Below are positions 1-6,547 of a DNA stretch of 64,000 nucleotides, piece after piece. The notes beneath the pieces are model-generated. The model worked only from the letters and a program-made list of their open reading frames with translations, made no database searches and was not told the origin of the DNA. Every line of letters starts with the position of its first letter. Position 1 is the first letter of the stretch. This stretch comes from an uncultured Bacilli bacterium (GTDB lineage Bacteria > Bacillota_I > Bacilli_A > RF39 > UBA660): NCBI GenBank assembly GCA_934131695.1, contig CAKOZV010000004.1, positions 1 through 64,000 of the forward strand, given 5' to 3'. The position numbers and the translations under genes were made by a program.

Positions 1-28
1 AACTAATTTAGTTCGGTGAAGCAGAAAA

Positions 29-50
29 GCCTTACCGTGAGGTAAGGCTG
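29..50 (-). terminator. Terminator-like hairpin after the small toxin gene
   Basis: A perfect 9-bp stem (AGCCTTACC / GGTAAGGCT) with a 4-base loop lies 15 bases beyond the stop of the small ORF at 65-145. On the minus strand it is followed by TTTCTGCTTC, a weak T-run, and then TTCGGTGAAGC on the complement. A strong hairpin directly behind a short hydrophobic ORF is usual in type I toxin loci. Confidence 0.6.
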
Positions 51-58
51 CTAAAAAC

Positions 59-86
59 TTGTTTTCAGTTTTGTTCTCTATATAAT
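59..86 (+). promoter_or_regulatory. Possible antisense promoter inside the toxin-like ORF
   Basis: On the plus strand TTGTTT (59-64) and TATAAT (81-86) are separated by 16 bases. A transcript from about 93 would run antisense across the start codon and ribosome site of the small toxin ORF. This is the expected place for an RNA antitoxin promoter, but the region is AT-rich and the -35 box is poor. Confidence 0.3.
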
Positions 87-145
87 AAAGTGAATATTAT
101 TATAAATAATAGTAATATTACAACAAAGCTTTCTCTTTTTGTCAT
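65..145 (-). CDS. Small hydrophobic type I toxin-like (holin-like) peptide
   Basis: A 26-residue ORF encoding MTKRESFVVILLLFI followed by IIFTLLYREQN. It has a charged start, one predicted membrane helix (residues 7-21) and a polar tail, the layout of short Fst/holin-like toxins of Firmicutes, which begin with MT plus a few polar residues. The ribosome site is very strong (AGAAGGGTGGTGAT, 4 bases before ATG), far better than chance for so short an ORF. A strong hairpin follows the stop. Part of the ribosome site is paired in an upstream inverted repeat (157-179), which recalls translation control in type I toxins. The stop is TGA. Toxicity and an RNA antitoxin are inference. A non-toxic membrane microprotein is the main alternative. 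Confidence 0.65.
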   Translation of the reverse strand: MTKRESFVVILLLFIIIFTLLYREQN

Positions 146-156
146 AAATATCACCA

Positions 157-179
157 CCCTTCTAATTATAATAGAAGGG
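157..179 (-). promoter_or_regulatory. Inverted repeat covering the toxin ribosome site
   Basis: CCCTTCTA (157-164) and TAGAAGGG (172-179) form a perfect 8-bp stem with a 7-base loop. In a minus-strand transcript the downstream arm is the first half of the ribosome site of the ORF at 65-145. The loop also contains TATAAT on the minus strand, so it could instead be a promoter. Both cannot be true for the same transcript. Confidence 0.45.
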
Positions 180-280
180 AAAGCATCTGATATTCAAATG
201 TATCCGAGTTAATAGTAACAGATAAATTATTAGATAACAATAGAACATGGCTAAAATATACTACAAGAAAAGTATGAATT

Positions 281-2899
281 TTAAACATGACCGAGTTTAT
301 TTTTTTTCTTTAAGTATATCTTTCTAAATAACTCTACAGGAATAACTGAAAAAGCACAGAAAAGCATAATTTCTATCTCTTTAAAACTAAGTCCTACTGT
401 TCTAAATAACTCACCACCATAATAAATAAGAATAAATTGAACTATTACAATAAATAATATAACTACCATAAACATTCTATTCTTGAATAGATTAGCAAAA
501 ATATTAAGTCTTGACGTTCTTGCATTAAAACTATTAAAAATACTTATAAAAATAAATAGTCCAAAGAAAGCTGTTAAAAAATACTTATCATTTATATCAG
601 TTCTAAAGAATGAATGAATATAAGTACTTTTTAAAAAGAAAATACAAAGCAGTGAAGAATAAACACCGATAAATACTATTTCATGTATCATGTAATTATT
701 TAAAATAGGTTCATACCTGTCTTTGGGTTTTTCTTCCATATATTCAAGAAGGGGTGCTTCATAGGAAAAGGCAATTCCCGCTAAAGTATCCATAACCATA
801 TTAATCCATAGCATTTGAATAACTGTTACTGGCGTAGCTACACCTATAAAAGGTCCAATAATTGATAAGAATACAGCACAAAAGTTAACAGTTAACTGAA
901 ATATAATAAACTTTCTAATACTCTTAAAAATAGTTCTTCCATACAAAATAGCTTTAGTAATTGAATAAAAATTATTATCAAGTAAGATAATATCACTCGC
1001 TTCTTTGGCTACTTCCGTACCACTATTCATAGCAAAACCTACATCAGCTTTCTTTAAAGCAGGAGCATCATTAACTCCATCACCTGTCATACCAACTACT
1101 AACTCTTCCTCCTCAGATATTCTTACTAATCTACTCTTATCCTGAGGAAGGGCTCTTGCTACTACCCTTAAATTTCTTAAGTTTTTCTTTAGTTCACTAT
1201 CAGACATATTAGCAAGATCAGTACTAGTTAATACTAAATCAGTACTGTTTTTTATGATACCAACCTCTCTTGCTATAGAAGTAGCTGTTTCTTTATTATC
1301 TCCAGTAATCATTACTACTTGAACACCAGCATTTTGGACAATACTAACTGCTCCTTTACTTTCTTTTCTTAATTCATCCTTAATAAGTAGTAAAGACAAA
1401 AGAACAATTTCATCACTATCATTCCTACTATAACCAGTTAAAATTACTCTAATACCGCACTTTGTATACTCATCTAATTTTTTTAAAAGAGTGGAAGATA
1501 TAAACCTAGTCTCTCTACCATCAAGTGATAAATACTTACTACATTTTTTTAATAACAACTCAGGACTTCCTTTAATATAGGTGATATTTCCATTATCATT
1601 AACTACTACTTTAGAATATTTATCTTTACTATTAAATGGTTTCTCTTTAAGTTTTGGTAATATAACTGGCTTTTTATTATAAATAAAATTAACACAAGCC
1701 TGATCAGTAGCATTACCACCGATAAACTTTCCTGTCACCTTATCATAACTACAACTATTATTTTGAATTAAAGATTCATCTAATAATCTTAAGTATTTCT
1801 TATGACTAATTAACTCCTTATTACTATTAACTACCCTACCATTTCCTAGAATCATCCCCACTACTTCAAGTTCACCCTTGGTAAGAGTACCTGTCTTATC
1901 GGTAAATAAAATATTTAAACTACCAGATGTTTCTATTCCTACTAGCTTTCTAACTAAGATATTGTCTTTAAGCATCCTTTTCATATTACTAGATAAAACT
2001 AAAGTTATCATCATTGGTAGACCTTCTGGAACTGATACTACTATCATTGTTACTGCTAGTGTTAAAGCATACAAAAGATGAGCAAACAATAAAGAAAAAT
2101 CACTACAATAGACAATTATTTTATTTATATCAAACTGATTATTGATAACTAAAGAAAAGAATAGATATGACAAAGCAACAAAGAAAGCTGAACAATAACC
2201 AATTCTACTAATTATAGTTGCTAAATGTCTTAATCTAGATTTAAGAGGACTTTCCGGCTGAACATCTTGTAACTCTTTCGCTATTTTTCCATAGAAAGTG
2301 TTAACCCCTACTTTAGTTACTAACATCTTACCAGTACCTTGATAAATAACACTACCTCTAAATAGCTCATTTGTCTCTTTAGGATTAAGTCCTTTTTTAA
2401 AAGGATACTTATATATTTCTTTACTTTCTCCTGTAATTGATGATTCATCAATTGTTAAATTACCTTCTAGTAAAACTCCATCAGCTGGTATTTTTTCACC
2501 ATATTCTAAAAGAATAATATCTCCTACTACTATCTCTTCAATAGGAATAGTAACAATACCTTCGAATCTCTTTACTTTAGCTTTAGTCTTAGAAGCTTCT
2601 TGTTGTAACTTATCAAAAGCTTTTTCACTACCATATTCTGATAAAGTAGAAATAAATGATGCTAGAAAGATAGCTATTGCTATACCAACTGTTTCATACC
2701 AGTCAAAGTCTTTAATTAAAAATATAGTCTTTATTCCAAGAGCAATTAATAAAATACGAATTATAGGGTCACCTAAACTCCTAAGTAATTGTTTAAAAAA
2801 GGTATCTCTATGAATAGTTTCTAAAGCATTATTACCATATTTTTCTCTTGACCTAGTTACTTCTTCCTTACTTAATCCATCAATTCTAATTTTTTCCAT
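281..2899 (-). CDS. P-type Ca2+-transporting ATPase (P2-type)
   Basis: An 872-residue cation pump of the inner membrane that uses ATP to export Ca2+. All P-type signatures are present: TGES in the actuator (156-159), PEGLP in M4 (291-295), the phosphorylation loop DKTGTLT (334-340), TGDN (532-535) and GDGVNDAP hinge (606-613). M6 has N700 and D704 in the arrangement NMVMDT, closest to plasma-membrane (PMCA-type) pumps. About ten membrane segments can be placed. Length is normal for bacterial Ca2+ P-ATPases. The start follows AGGAGGG. It is transcribed alone on the minus strand, downstream of the lysozyme-like gene, with the toxin-like gene behind it. Calcium as substrate rests on family motifs, and Mn2+ transport is possible. 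Confidence 0.9.
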   Translation of the reverse strand: MEKIRIDGLSKEEVTRSREKYGNNALETIHRDTFFKQLLRSLGDPIIRILLIALGIKTIFLIKDFDWYETVGIAIAIFLASFISTLSEYGSEKAFDKLQQEASKTKAKVKRFEGIVTIPIEEIVVGDIILLEYGEKIPADGVLLEGNLTIDESSITGESKEIYKYPFKKGLNPKETNELFRGSVIYQGTGKMLVTKVGVNTFYGKIAKELQDVQPESPLKSRLRHLATIISRIGYCSAFFVALSYLFFSLVINNQFDINKIIVYCSDFSLLFAHLLYALTLAVTMIVVSVPEGLPMMITLVLSSNMKRMLKDNILVRKLVGIETSGSLNILFTDKTGTLTKGELEVVGMILGNGRVVNSNKELISHKKYLRLLDESLIQNNSCSYDKVTGKFIGGNATDQACVNFIYNKKPVILPKLKEKPFNSKDKYSKVVVNDNGNITYIKGSPELLLKKCSKYLSLDGRETRFISSTLLKKLDEYTKCGIRVILTGYSRNDSDEIVLLSLLLIKDELRKESKGAVSIVQNAGVQVVMITGDNKETATSIAREVGIIKNSTDLVLTSTDLANMSDSELKKNLRNLRVVARALPQDKSRLVRISEEEELVVGMTGDGVNDAPALKKADVGFAMNSGTEVAKEASDIILLDNNFYSITKAILYGRTIFKSIRKFIIFQLTVNFCAVFLSIIGPFIGVATPVTVIQMLWINMVMDTLAGIAFSYEAPLLEYMEEKPKDRYEPILNNYMIHEIVFIGVYSSLLCIFFLKSTYIHSFFRTDINDKYFLTAFFGLFIFISIFNSFNARTSRLNIFANLFKNRMFMVVILFIVIVQFILIYYGGELFRTVGLSFKEIEIMLFCAFSVIPVELFRKIYLKKKNKLGHV

Positions 2900-2970
2900 A
2901 GATACCCTCCTAATAAATGGTATGTTAAGTTAAGGAGTAGTATCTTAGTAATAACTATCTAAAATTAGAC

Positions 2971-3000
2971 AAAAAAACAGATAAGAGTTAACTTACCTGT
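2971..3000 (-). terminator. Rho-independent terminator of the lysozyme-like gene
   Basis: On the minus strand ACAGGTAAG pairs with CTTATCTGT (one G-U pair) and is followed by seven T residues. It lies 12 bases beyond the stop of the gene at 3012-3755 and separates it from the P-type ATPase gene. Confidence 0.75.
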
Positions 3001-3011
3001 TACTTATATTC

Positions 3012-3755
3012 TTATTTACTTTTTACTAACGCGATATAATTATTTACTTGGCTAGCCCAAGTAGTACTAGCTGCATATTTAGGTCCCATAGCATTTGCTG
3101 TAGTTAAACCTTTAGATACATAGTTTTTATATAGATTATCAATATAACCCATAATACCTTCATCTAAAGTAGGATATGCTTTATAGCTTCCTCCTCCACA
3201 AGATGGTCCACCTTTTTGTCCACCAACATTGTTACAACTACGAACTAAATTACTACACATTCCACTATTACAACCAGTTTCATGTAAAATAATAGCAGTA
3301 GCTAAATAAGGATCAACACCTAATTGTAAAGAATAACTAGCAATTAAGTAACCTTTTCCAGCTATAGTTGATTTTAAACTTCTATTTAGTTTTTCTGCTA
3401 ATTGATTTAAAGTCATTCCATCATAAACAATTGGATCAACTGGTGTAGTTGAGACATCTTCATAAGTAGTTATCTCTTTAACTTCATCTTGAACTTCTAC
3501 CTCTTCAGTAGGAGTATTCTCATCCGTTAAAGGATTTTCAACTTTCTCTTCTACTATATTATTATTATTTTCATTTTCTTTTTGACTTACTTTTTCTACT
3601 GTACCAGAAGATAAATCCTTCATAGTAACTTTTTCATAAATTACACTATTTTCCTTTTCTATTTGAAAAGACCTATACTGTAAAAATATGGCGGCTCCTA
3701 TCATTGAAACTCCTAAGAATCCAAGTGATAAGCTAAGCCTATTCGCTTTTTTCAT
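3012..3755 (-). CDS. Membrane-anchored lysozyme/glucosaminidase-like wall hydrolase
   Basis: A 247-residue protein. An N-terminal membrane anchor (residues 8-26) is followed by an acidic Glu/Val-rich linker (about 40-105) and a C-terminal lysozyme-fold domain with AIILHETGC, whose Glu is the likely catalytic acid, and then four further cysteines (SGMC, RSC, PSC). This resembles glucosaminidase/transglycosylase domains that cut peptidoglycan glycan strands, so the product should face the wall. The start is the ATG at 3755, because GAAGGAGGAAC sits just before it; an upstream in-frame start lacks this. Its promoter is TTGACA-17-TACAAT (3787-3815). That promoter has been copied elsewhere in the window. 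The exact bond cleaved is not known. Confidence 0.75.
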   Translation of the reverse strand: MKKANRLSLSLGFLGVSMIGAAIFLQYRSFQIEKENSVIYEKVTMKDLSSGTVEKVSQKENENNNNIVEEKVENPLTDENTPTEEVEVQDEVKEITTYEDVSTTPVDPIVYDGMTLNQLAEKLNRSLKSTIAGKGYLIASYSLQLGVDPYLATAIILHETGCNSGMCSNLVRSCNNVGGQKGGPSCGGGSYKAYPTLDEGIMGYIDNLYKNYVSKGLTTANAMGPKYAASTTWASQVNNYIALVKSK

Positions 3756-3784
3756 AGTTCCTCCTTCAAATAAGAACATCTATA

Positions 3785-3814
3785 TTGTAGCAAATATGTA
3801 TAGTTTTGTCAAAT
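3785..3814. repeat. 30-bp direct repeat, copy 1 (promoter segment)
   Basis: TTGTAGCAAATATG and the following 16 bases occur identically at 3785-3814 and 4796-4825. The repeat is the minus-strand promoter of the lysozyme-like gene and marks the left end of a duplicated segment. Confidence 0.9.
3787..3814 (-). promoter_or_regulatory. Promoter of the lysozyme-like gene
   Basis: On the minus strand TTGACA, a 17-base spacer and TACAAT give a near-consensus housekeeping promoter in front of the gene at 3012-3755. The same sequence is repeated exactly at 4796-4825. Confidence 0.75.
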
Positions 3815-3839
3815 CGGCACATTATTTCAACATATTTCT

Positions 3840-3868
3840 TTGATTTTTAAGAACAAATATGATAAAAT
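3840..3868 (+). promoter_or_regulatory. Promoter of family paralogue 1
   Basis: TTGATT (3840-3845), a 17-base spacer and TAAAAT (3863-3868) precede the gene at 3894. The equivalent boxes before paralogue 2 have the same spacing, so the pair is supported by comparison. Confidence 0.65.
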
Positions 3869-3893
3869 ATACGGTCATAAGGAGAAAGAACAA

Positions 3894-4469
3894 ATGAAGA
3901 AAATAATAACCAACTTTTCTACTAAAGAAAATCAAAAATTTATGTATTCTACTATGGAACCACCAACCATAATTACTATGGATAAAGTCATTAAGCATAA
4001 TTTATGTAGATGTAATTATTTTGAAGATATATACAATTTGAAAAAACAATTTGCAGCATTAATTGAAAACTATCCAAATGCCCTAAATGATGATGACGTT
4101 CTAGCCACTTATCAAAAATTACAAAAATATGCAGCTAAAAACAGAGTATCATTAGAGAATTGTTATAGCTATAGAAATAAAGAATATAATCCTAATCATA
4201 GAAAAGAAGGAATTAAATGGAGTGACTATGGAGTAAAAATCATCCCCGATTATAGAACTATTAATATTAAATACATTGATATAACAGGATATCATTTTTT
4301 AGCTAGCAGAGATTTAATAGCAAAACATCAGTTAATTCTTAAGTCAAAAAACGGAATAGTAGCAAACTATAACATGACAATTGCTGATACTAATGAATTT
4401 ATTTTTGAAAAAGATGCACTAGACTATATTGAAAAGAAAGCATACGTTAAAACTAATAAAACCATCTAA
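3894..4469 (+). CDS. Unknown family protein, paralogue 1
   Basis: A 191-residue protein without signal peptide or membrane segment, so probably cytoplasmic. I do not recognise the family. It begins MKKIITNF and shares with three neighbours the block ENYPNAL, DDDVLATYQKL, the motif ENCYSYRNK, a YGVKIIP segment, IDITGYHF, KHQLILKSK, GIVANYNM and an acidic aromatic tail. The start is ATG at 3894, preceded by AAGGAG at the proper distance; the longer in-frame reading from 3840 overlaps the promoter and has no ribosome site. It is followed by a decayed copy of the tex tail. It is likely the product of a tandem duplication of paralogue 2 or 4. Function unknown. Confidence 0.75.
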   Translation: MKKIITNFSTKENQKFMYSTMEPPTIITMDKVIKHNLCRCNYFEDIYNLKKQFAALIENYPNALNDDDVLATYQKLQKYAAKNRVSLENCYSYRNKEYNPNHRKEGIKWSDYGVKIIPDYRTINIKYIDITGYHFLASRDLIAKHQLILKSKNGIVANYNMTIADTNEFIFEKDALDYIEKKAYVKTNKTI

Positions 4470-4501
4470 TACTTTATTATATGTAAAAAAAGAAGAAAGG
4501 A

Positions 4502-4793
4502 CTAAACTTCTATCAAGCTGAGCCCTAATTTTTTATGTTCTAAATCAATAATATCAACACAACAATCAACTATATCGCATACTGAAAATCTTTCTGATTG
4601 ATGACATAAATACTCATTACAAAGTTTAGAGATATGAACTTGTCCATCATTCTCTAAACCAATATCAATAAACAAACCAAAATCGACAACATTACGTACC
4701 GTTTCTTGTAGCTTCTCACCTTTTTTCAAGTCTTCACTATGTAAAATATCTTTTCTTAAGACTGGTTGTGGATACTTATCTCTTAAATCTCCT
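4502..4793 (-). pseudogene. Duplicated 3' fragment of tex (S1 domain)
   Basis: About 95 codons matching the last 97 residues of the intact Tex protein (6515-8659), from LRDKYPQPVLR to the end LSLIEV, with scattered substitutions (for example CVD for YVD, and CHQSE for RHPSE). Only the S1 RNA-binding domain is present; the nuclease-like and helix-hairpin-helix parts are missing. Upstream it joins the copied lysozyme promoter at about 4794, so it may be transcribed. AAGGAG lies at the junction but no ATG follows in frame. Probably a relic of a duplication, although a free S1-domain peptide cannot be ruled out. Confidence 0.85.
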
Positions 4794-4795
4794 TG

Positions 4796-4825
4796 TTGTA
4801 GCAAATATGTATAGTTTTGTCAAAT
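4796..4825. repeat. 30-bp direct repeat, copy 2
   Basis: Identical to 3785-3814. On the minus strand it carries TTGACA and TACAA, now followed by C instead of T, pointing into the tex fragment. It marks the junction of the duplicated segment. Confidence 0.9.
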
Positions 4826-4839
4826 TGAGCTATTTTCTT

Positions 4840-4868
4840 TTGCTTTTTTAACCATTATATGGTATTAT
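4840..4868 (+). promoter_or_regulatory. Promoter of paralogues 2 to 4
   Basis: TTGCTT (4840-4845), 17 bases, TATTAT (4863-4868). Position relative to the 30-bp repeat and spacing match those of the promoter of paralogue 1, although the sequence between has diverged. It should drive 4900-6518 as one transcript. Confidence 0.65.
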
Positions 4869-4899
4869 AGTCATCGCACAAACAAAGGGGGATAAATTT

Positions 4900-5451
4900 A
4901 TGATTAAAAGAATTACAAATTTTGCAAACAATGAAAGTCGAATGATTGATTGGAACGATAATGTTCCAAAAAATTGTACTATTGGAACTTTTGGAACGAT
5001 GTTTAAATTAAAAGAATTACAAGAATTAATGACACAGTTTAATCTACTTGTTAGTATTTATCCACAAGTTTTAGAAGACGAAACTGTTTTAAATGATTTT
5101 GAAAGATTAAAAAGTTATGCCAAGAAACATAGAGTAGCATTACAAGACTTGTATTCTTATCAAAACAAAACAATATTTCCTGCTTCTGAAATAGGTCGTA
5201 AAAAATATGCAAATTACGGAATAAGAATTGTTCCAAGTATTTATCATGATGAACCACTTAAAACTATTACCATAACAGAATATTCATTTATGGCAAATAG
5301 AAAATTATTAAGTAAAAATCAATTAAATATTAAAACTAAAAGTGGAATGATAGTTGATAAAAATATGATTTTAACTGATTCTACTAGTAACTATTCTTAC
5401 GATAAAAATGCTTTAGATTGGCTCTCAAGTAGACAATATATAAAAAGATAA
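4900..5451 (+). CDS. Unknown family protein, paralogue 2
   Basis: A 183-residue cytoplasmic protein of the same unrecognised family. It starts MIKRITNF and keeps YPQVLED, the region LKSYAKKHRVAL, LYSYQNK (in place of NCYSYRNK), YGIRIVP, ITITEYSF, KNQLNIKTK and the final aromatic stretch DWLSSRQYIKR. The cysteine of the ENCY motif is absent (QDLY), so that cysteine is not essential to the fold. The ribosome site AAAGGGGG is strong. The next gene starts 15 bases after its stop. First gene of a three-gene operon of paralogues. Function unknown. Confidence 0.75.
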   Translation: MIKRITNFANNESRMIDWNDNVPKNCTIGTFGTMFKLKELQELMTQFNLLVSIYPQVLEDETVLNDFERLKSYAKKHRVALQDLYSYQNKTIFPASEIGRKKYANYGIRIVPSIYHDEPLKTITITEYSFMANRKLLSKNQLNIKTKSGMIVDKNMILTDSTSNYSYDKNALDWLSSRQYIKR

Positions 5452-5466
5452 AAAGAAAGGAAACCT

Positions 5467-5994
5467 ATGAGAAAACAACTTACAAATTTTTCTAAAAAAG
5501 AAAGAGTATTTAGTATAACTAAAATGGCACCATCTCAAAAAGAAATAAGCAAGAAAGAACTAGAACTATGTAAAAAAGAACTTATTGATTTAAAAAATGC
5601 ACTACTATGTTTATTTATGACTTATCCAAGAGATTTAAGTGATGAAGTTATCAAAGAAAATGCAGAAAAACTAAACAAATATGCTGAAAAAAATCTAATT
5701 TCTAGAGAAAATTGTTATAACTATTCTGATACTGTAAAAAGTGATTCACCTATAGCTAAGCAACTTTACTATGGTATAAGAATAACTCCAGAAGAAGATC
5801 CTTCAATAAATAAAATAGTAATAACTAAATATGGTTTTAATACTGCTAATAGAATAATTTACAAATCACAATTGAAACTTAAAACCAAAGAAGGGGTTAT
5901 TATCAATCAAGATATGACCCTAGTTAGTCGAAATATGAACTGTCATATTAACAAAGTCAAAGTTAAGAGTTCTAGAATAAAAAAGAGTATCTAA
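5467..5994 (+). CDS. Unknown family protein, paralogue 3
   Basis: A 175-residue family member beginning MRKQLTNF. It keeps YPRDLSDE, NKYAEKN, ENCYNYSD, YYGIRITP, IVITKYGF and KSQLKLKTKEGVI. It is the most diverged copy: its last 25 residues are lysine-rich and lack the acidic aromatic tail of the others. GAAAGG precedes the ATG. The stop TAA overlaps the ATG of paralogue 4 by one base (TAATG), so the two are probably translationally coupled. Function unknown. Confidence 0.75.
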   Translation: MRKQLTNFSKKERVFSITKMAPSQKEISKKELELCKKELIDLKNALLCLFMTYPRDLSDEVIKENAEKLNKYAEKNLISRENCYNYSDTVKSDSPIAKQLYYGIRITPEEDPSINKIVITKYGFNTANRIIYKSQLKLKTKEGVIINQDMTLVSRNMNCHINKVKVKSSRIKKSI

Positions 5995-6518
5995 TGAAAA
6001 AACGAATCACAAACTTTACAACTTATGAAAATCAAATGTTAGATTTCAATCTAGAAACTCCTATTTTAATTAGTAGTGATTTAGATAACTATCTAGAAGA
6101 ATTTAATGGTTTAAGAAAGCAGTTTGAATTATTAAGAGAAAATTATCCTAATATTTTAGATGATGACATAATTAACAATAACTATCAACAATTACTTAGC
6201 TATATTGAGCAAAATAATTCTGCTATTACAAATTGTTATAATTTTTATAACAAAGAAAAGGATAATAATTATTCTTATACAGAATATGGAATTAGAATTG
6301 TACCTAGTAATAAATCATCTTATATTAAGAATATAACTATAACTGGTTACCACTTTTTCCATAATAATCAGCTAGATACTAAAAGTCAGTTAAATCTTAA
6401 ATCTAGAGAAGGAATAGTAGAAAACTATAATATGATTATTGATGACTTTGATAAATGCATTTTAGATAAAGAATCTTTAGACTTTCTAGAACAAAAAATA
6501 TATAAAAAAAGGGACTAA
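5994..6518 (+). CDS. Unknown family protein, paralogue 4
   Basis: A 174-residue family member (MKKRITNF start), closest by eye to paralogue 1: RENYPNILDDD, TNCYNFYNK, YGIRIVP, ITITGYHF, KSQLNLKSR, GIVENYNM and a tail ending LEQKIYKKRD. It overlaps the stop of paralogue 3 by one base and its own stop overlaps the stop codon of tex on the other strand. It ends in a terminator shared by both strands. Lack of targeting signals suggests a cytoplasmic role. Function unknown. Confidence 0.75.
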   Translation: MKKRITNFTTYENQMLDFNLETPILISSDLDNYLEEFNGLRKQFELLRENYPNILDDDIINNNYQQLLSYIEQNNSAITNCYNFYNKEKDNNYSYTEYGIRIVPSNKSSYIKNITITGYHFFHNNQLDTKSQLNLKSREGIVENYNMIIDDFDKCILDKESLDFLEQKIYKKRD

Positions 6519-6547
6519 ACTTCTATTAAGCTTAGTCCTACTTTTTT
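6504..6547. terminator. Bidirectional terminator between paralogue 4 and tex
   Basis: GGACTAAACTT (6512-6522) pairs with AAGCTTAGTCC (6528-6538) with one wobble. Seven A residues lie to the left and a T-run to the right, so it works on both strands. It contains the stop codons of both genes. A partly decayed copy lies at 4499-4530 after paralogue 1. Confidence 0.8.

Noticed and set aside
1878..2081. Plus-strand ORF of 67 codons inside the P-type ATPase gene
   Set aside because: It is the complement of a strongly conserved region of the ATPase, has no ribosome site and no known similarity. Other ORFs opposite to long genes (for example 10414-10677, 20736-20996, 41101-41346) were left out for the same reason.
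4502..4804. A separate 100-residue S1-domain gene
   Set aside because: The ORF start is only reached by reading into the promoter repeat, no proper start codon follows the AAGGAG, and the sequence is a diverged copy of the tex tail; treated as a pseudogene.
3785..4825. 30-bp repeat as a mobile-element end or CRISPR repeat
   Set aside because: Only two copies, not inverted, no transposase between them, and the sequence is exactly the promoter of the lysozyme-like gene. A duplication explains it fully.
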